Shown here piece after piece: positions 60,573 to 64,000 of a stretch of 64,000 nt of DNA. The DNA is taken from contig OX359245.1 of NCBI GenBank assembly GCA_947179485.1, positions 23,051,067 to 23,115,066 of the forward strand. Reading direction: 5' to 3'. The position numbers were made by a program, and so were the translations under genes. This DNA comes from Allacma fusca. Lineage: Eukaryota; Arthropoda; Collembola; Symphypleona; Sminthuridae. The stretch's first letter is position 1. Every line of letters starts with the position of its first letter. The notes below the pieces were generated by a model. It searched no databases, had not been told where the DNA came from, and was given only the letters and a program-made list of their open reading frames with translations.

Positions 60573-61479
60573 GTGGCATCAATAATCTCTGGAGAGTTCA
60601 TTCCCGGTTGTCGGTATTCCGACCGCCCCATCGGCTGCTTGCAACAGCTTAGGTGTAAGTGTACACAAGGCTTCGAGACAATCCCTGAGACTGTCAAACA
60701 TTGTATGACGAATTGCACCGAATTCGGAAAAATTAGAGAATTCACGAGGTCCTTCAGGTGCAAGTGCTGCTTCGGCTTCTGGAAACTTCCGGAAATGTGC
60801 CGAGACTTCATCATTTATTGCGTAGGCAATGAACAGAAAACGGAACGGCGGGTTCGACAACAGCGGACCAGACTTGCCGAAAAAAATGGGGAAAGTAAGT
60901 ACAATTTTTGTAATATTGATTAAAGTAATACGGTAAATTAGCTATATTAAATTAATTATGATAATAATTAATAAATATTATTTATTGTTCTTTAGATCTG
61001 GTTGACAGCGACGGAGATGAGGAGATGGCAGAGTTAGCGTCCCAACTTGAGGGTGCTGATGAGGAGGAAATGGTCGCAATGGCGGAGCAGTCTTCCCAAT
61101 TGGAGGAGGCGTTCGTGCTGGAGTCCACGGTAAGCGTGTGTATAAATTTATATAAGTAGTAAAAACTTCATTGAATGGAGGTTCTCGAGGTTCAGTAGTT
61201 AAAGAGGGCGAGTCATTAAACTGTTGATTATCCGTCAAGTATGTATTTCCCACCTCAACACTTTAACCATTAATTATTTAATTATCCCCGTTTTTCAATC
61301 ACAAGTCACCTGTTTTCAATTTCTTTATGTCCAAACTTTTTTCATTACCAACCAGGACATATTTGGAATAAATTTTAATTACGTGTTTTGTTTTGTTACA
61401 GATCTATTCACCAACCCCTGCGGAGTGGTACTTATACGCCACTCCCATTTTTACTGGAACGGGCTGTAAATGTCAATAA
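60573..61479 (+). CDS. 3' part of a possible unknown gene, three exons
   Basis: Open frames join through two GT-AG introns with matching phase: exon to 60894 (donor GTAAGT), 60996-61129 (acceptor TTCTTTAG, donor GTAAGC) and 61402-61479 (acceptor TTGTTACAG). The last ends in TAA overlapping an AATAAA. The first exon is Cys-rich then basic (TERRVRQQRTRLAEKNGE), the second very acidic (DSDGDEEMAELASQLEGADE), and the third ends GTGCKCQ. No known domain. The upstream boundary is unclear; no ATG opens the first frame, so 60573 is only a limit. The opposite strand of the first exon is also open for 93 residues (60579-60860), so the coding strand is not certain. Confidence 0.4.
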
Positions 61480-62600
61480 AAAATGTTTATTTGTCAACGT
61501 AAAAAACAAGGCAGAAGCATTCAGAGGTGAAAAATTAACAGCTAGTCAGGGGAAAATAAAGACAGTTAGAGATTTAGATTCGTTCTTCCTCTTTGCCGTT
61601 GCAACCGGCATACGAAAGCAGGCACTCCGGAACGTTCAAAAAAGTTGGGGGGACAACATGTTAAAATTAGTTTTCGTTATTTTGCTATTGGCGACATACA
61701 AACGCATGTATGTACATATGTATAGGTTACACATTAATTTTTGTTAGTTAGCTCATATAAGCCTGGAAAATATAGAACTTCAATTTTTTTGTTCCAAATC
61801 TTTTTTTAAAGAACAAGTTCTTATAGAAGACACCAACTAAATCTCATATATTAAACACATTTTCTTACACACACTAAATACTATCAAAATTTTACTGATT
61901 TCAAGTAGAGATATCAAAGAATCGTTGAACTGATTGGTGATCTGCTTCCGGGAATAGTTCAAACTGTTCTTTCATTTTTGGTCTGGCATGGTCCAAGTGT
62001 AGAACCATTCCTCTAGATCTGTTCCACAATTTTCGTACAAGGAACACAGGATATACTGGTTTAGAAGTGCACGGCCTTTTCCATCCGTTGGAACAGTCCA
62101 AATTTTGTGTCGGTGAATTTTTTGATGTAAATGTTTCACCACACAACAATATTTCATGTTAATTATTAATATCCTGAAATAAACTCCTTGTGTGACGTTT
62201 TAATACTCAGTTGTACTCTTTTCAATAATATTGGCGCGCTAAAACCTATTGAGTCTATAAATTGCTCCACGCAAATTTTCCGTTAAGCTCGTAATACAGG
62301 AATGATATTATCTGTCTGGTCCGACATTTTGGAACAGATTTATTGGTCTGGCATGAATTTGGAACGAAATTCAAAGCAAAAGTTTCAAATTGTTCAAACG
62401 TTTGACCCAGGTCAAAATCTTGACCTGGATCAATCTGGCAAGGTGAGGTCAATATGTTCGGCATACGTAGCTGGAAATAATATTCCAAATTTAGCAATAG
62501 TAAAGAATGTTGGATAGAAAATTATCCTCTAATTTGTTGATGGGTTGCATTGCGTTGAATACCTAAGTTACTATTTGAATAATCACGCTCTCACACAATT
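61480..62600. other. no supported gene
   Basis: Two overlapping minus-strand frames at 61901-62157 (RPCTSKPVYPVFLVRKLWNR in one) might be a worn transposase piece, but no family motif is secure. Confidence 0.35.
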
Positions 62601-63492
62601 TCAACCCTGAAAGTATTGCAATACTGACATAAAATCGTTTGAATAAGCTCAAAATTAGTATCAAGGATGACAACGGTGACAAGGATGACAATAGTATTGA
62701 GCGAGTGTATACTTTTAAATATCTAGGTATACATTTGGACTGTAATCTGACTTTTTTAGATCATTATTATAACGTAAAAAGGAAATTACTCCTGAGCATA
62801 AGCATGCTACACAAAATCAAAAGATATGTCACGTACGACATGTTCAAATTGCTCGTGCACTCTCATCTATTCTCCAACATTGAATTTTGTCTCACAGTTT
62901 GGACCTGTATCAATGCTACAGAAATTCAATATCTACAGAACAAGATAGACAGACTGCTCTTCTGTTTTTTCCACAAGACAAGGGTCAAATCCACCCGCAC
63001 CATTGCTTATCACAGAAAATCAGTCATTACCAGCGAGATGGGGTACAATCTACATGAAAAATTCAATGTTCTCACAATTAATGAGCGCATTATGTATACG
63101 TGTGTTAAACACTTGCGACGTCAGCTCCTGTTTGGGAGCGACTCTGACACATACAACGCAACTTTCACATTTATGTTTAACAGTTTAAATATACGCCACA
63201 AAAACAAGCTAAAATCTATTGTGCATCATTCTTCCACCTTTGAAAGATCTATAAGGTATAGAATGGTTTTATTCTGGAACAAGCTACCACCAACACTCCG
63301 AGATCTTGAGAACACCGAGTTCAGTCAAAATTTAACTGACTGGATATTGTTTAGTAGAGAACAACTTTCTTAATTAATTTGTTTTTATTTTTTAGCAGAA
63401 TTTATATAATATTGTCCATTATTGTAAACCATTGATTAATTTTGATGAATAATTCTGACAATTCAAACTAAATAAATCAAATCAAATCAAAC
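62601..63492 (+). mobile_element. 5'-truncated LINE (CR1/L2-like tail)
   Basis: An open frame from 62639 to 63373 encodes the end of a non-LTR RT: TFKYLGIHLDCNLTFLDHYY (the conserved region after the catalytic box), then EIQYLQNKIDRLLFCFF and RYRMVLFWNKLPPTLRD. The frame is intact over 244 residues. The tail is a short tandem repeat, aataaatcaaatcaaatcaaa, as in CR1/L2-like LINEs. Target duplication not identified. Confidence 0.75.
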
Positions 63493-64000
63493 GGTAGCTT
63501 TAAAAAATCTAATTCGGCTGCAGTATGACCCACTACTTTCACTACTCAATTTTGGTAGTTACCTAGATGAGCCGATCTTTACATGTATGTATGCATATAC
63601 CAGGAGGGAAAAGAAATTTATTATTTGAGTAAACATTTTTGTTTTGAGGAGATAGTTTGTTGCGAGTTTTTTAAATACAACTAACAGCAGTTTGTGGAGG
63701 ATTTAAAAATAAATGAAGCTTCATAGGAGTTTTGACATAAAAAAGTTAAGAAAAGGTTAATTTGATTCTTAAAAGTGGGGGGGACAGCAGTATAGCCTGT
63801 CCCTCCCTGACGTTTTTTGGGAGGGACAATGTCCCTCCTGTCCCCCTCCAACCGGAGTGCCTGTACGAAAGCTCATGTATGCCCCCGAGCAAATGAAGAG
63901 TTATAGGGCTATCATTAGCGAGTTTGGATTAAGTGGCATAGAAATGCCCATGACGTTAAAACAGGGTAGTTAGATTTGAACGTCAAAATCCATTCATTTC
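63493..64000. other. spacer with a short gtccctcc palindromic block
   Basis: 63773-63852 is made of gggggacag/gtccctccc words in both orientations, like a very short self-similar MITE. Otherwise no feature. Confidence 0.45.

Noticed and set aside
60579-60860. Minus-strand 93-residue frame as a Harbinger transposase piece
   Set aside because: Only a vague likeness (IPTTGNEL); the plus strand has better splice support. Kept as an uncertainty in the gene entry.
61901-62157. Minus-strand frames resembling a mariner transposase (LHLDHARP)
   Set aside because: The likeness is one short phrase in a broken frame. No second catalytic motif or inverted repeats were seen.
1-64000. CRISPR arrays, bacterial operons or phage regions
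   Set aside because: The repeats are transposon-derived and the genes are intron-split; nothing prokaryotic is seen.

Overview
The window looks like nuclear DNA from an arthropod. It is AT-rich, the one clear host gene is split by ordinary GT-AG introns, there are arthropod-type transposons, and one palindrome carries paired TTAGG units. I cannot name the species. Most of the 64 kb is transposon-derived.

Layout: (1) 1-6.7 kb, minus strand: a Ty1/copia retroelement fossil with gag, protease, integrase, RT/RNase H and an envelope-like tail; its 3' LTR lies off the window. (2) 6.7-9.95 kb: three hAT-type MITEs (one nested) and a small foldback. (3) 10.2-11.86 kb: an array of about ten duplicated BTB-domain exon fragments on the minus strand. 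(4) 12.1-12.6 kb: a pogo-like MITE. (5) 15.2-18.0 kb: a DUF7869-type protein split by one frame change, then an unassigned 130-residue ORF and a minisatellite. (6) 19.5-20.05 kb: a LINE tail. (7) 20.48-24.4 kb: an almost continuous block of six MITEs, two of which share one 8-bp target used twice. (8) 24.86-25.26 kb: a near-perfect palindrome inside 52-bp tandem repeats. (9) 26.35-28.4 kb: a non-autonomous Helitron. (10) 31.4-47.7 kb, plus strand: Gdap2 (macro domain plus CRAL-TRIO), six exons, 505 residues; its 11.7-kb intron 4 is packed with nested MITEs and a decayed hAT element. (11) 49-59.3 kb: more MITEs, a pogo-like MITE, and a LINE inserted inside a MITE. (12) 60.57-61.48 kb: the 3' end of a possible unknown gene. 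(13) 62.6-63.5 kb: a second LINE tail.

The most distinctive signal is a recurring design. At least a dozen hAT-type MITEs, with different termini and mostly exact 8-bp target duplications, are filled with direct and inverted copies of their own terminal motif. Each looks like simple-sequence DNA but has precise element borders. They nest up to three deep, and most of the bulk of Gdap2 intron 4 is made of them. The copia element with an envelope-like region is the other main point of interest.
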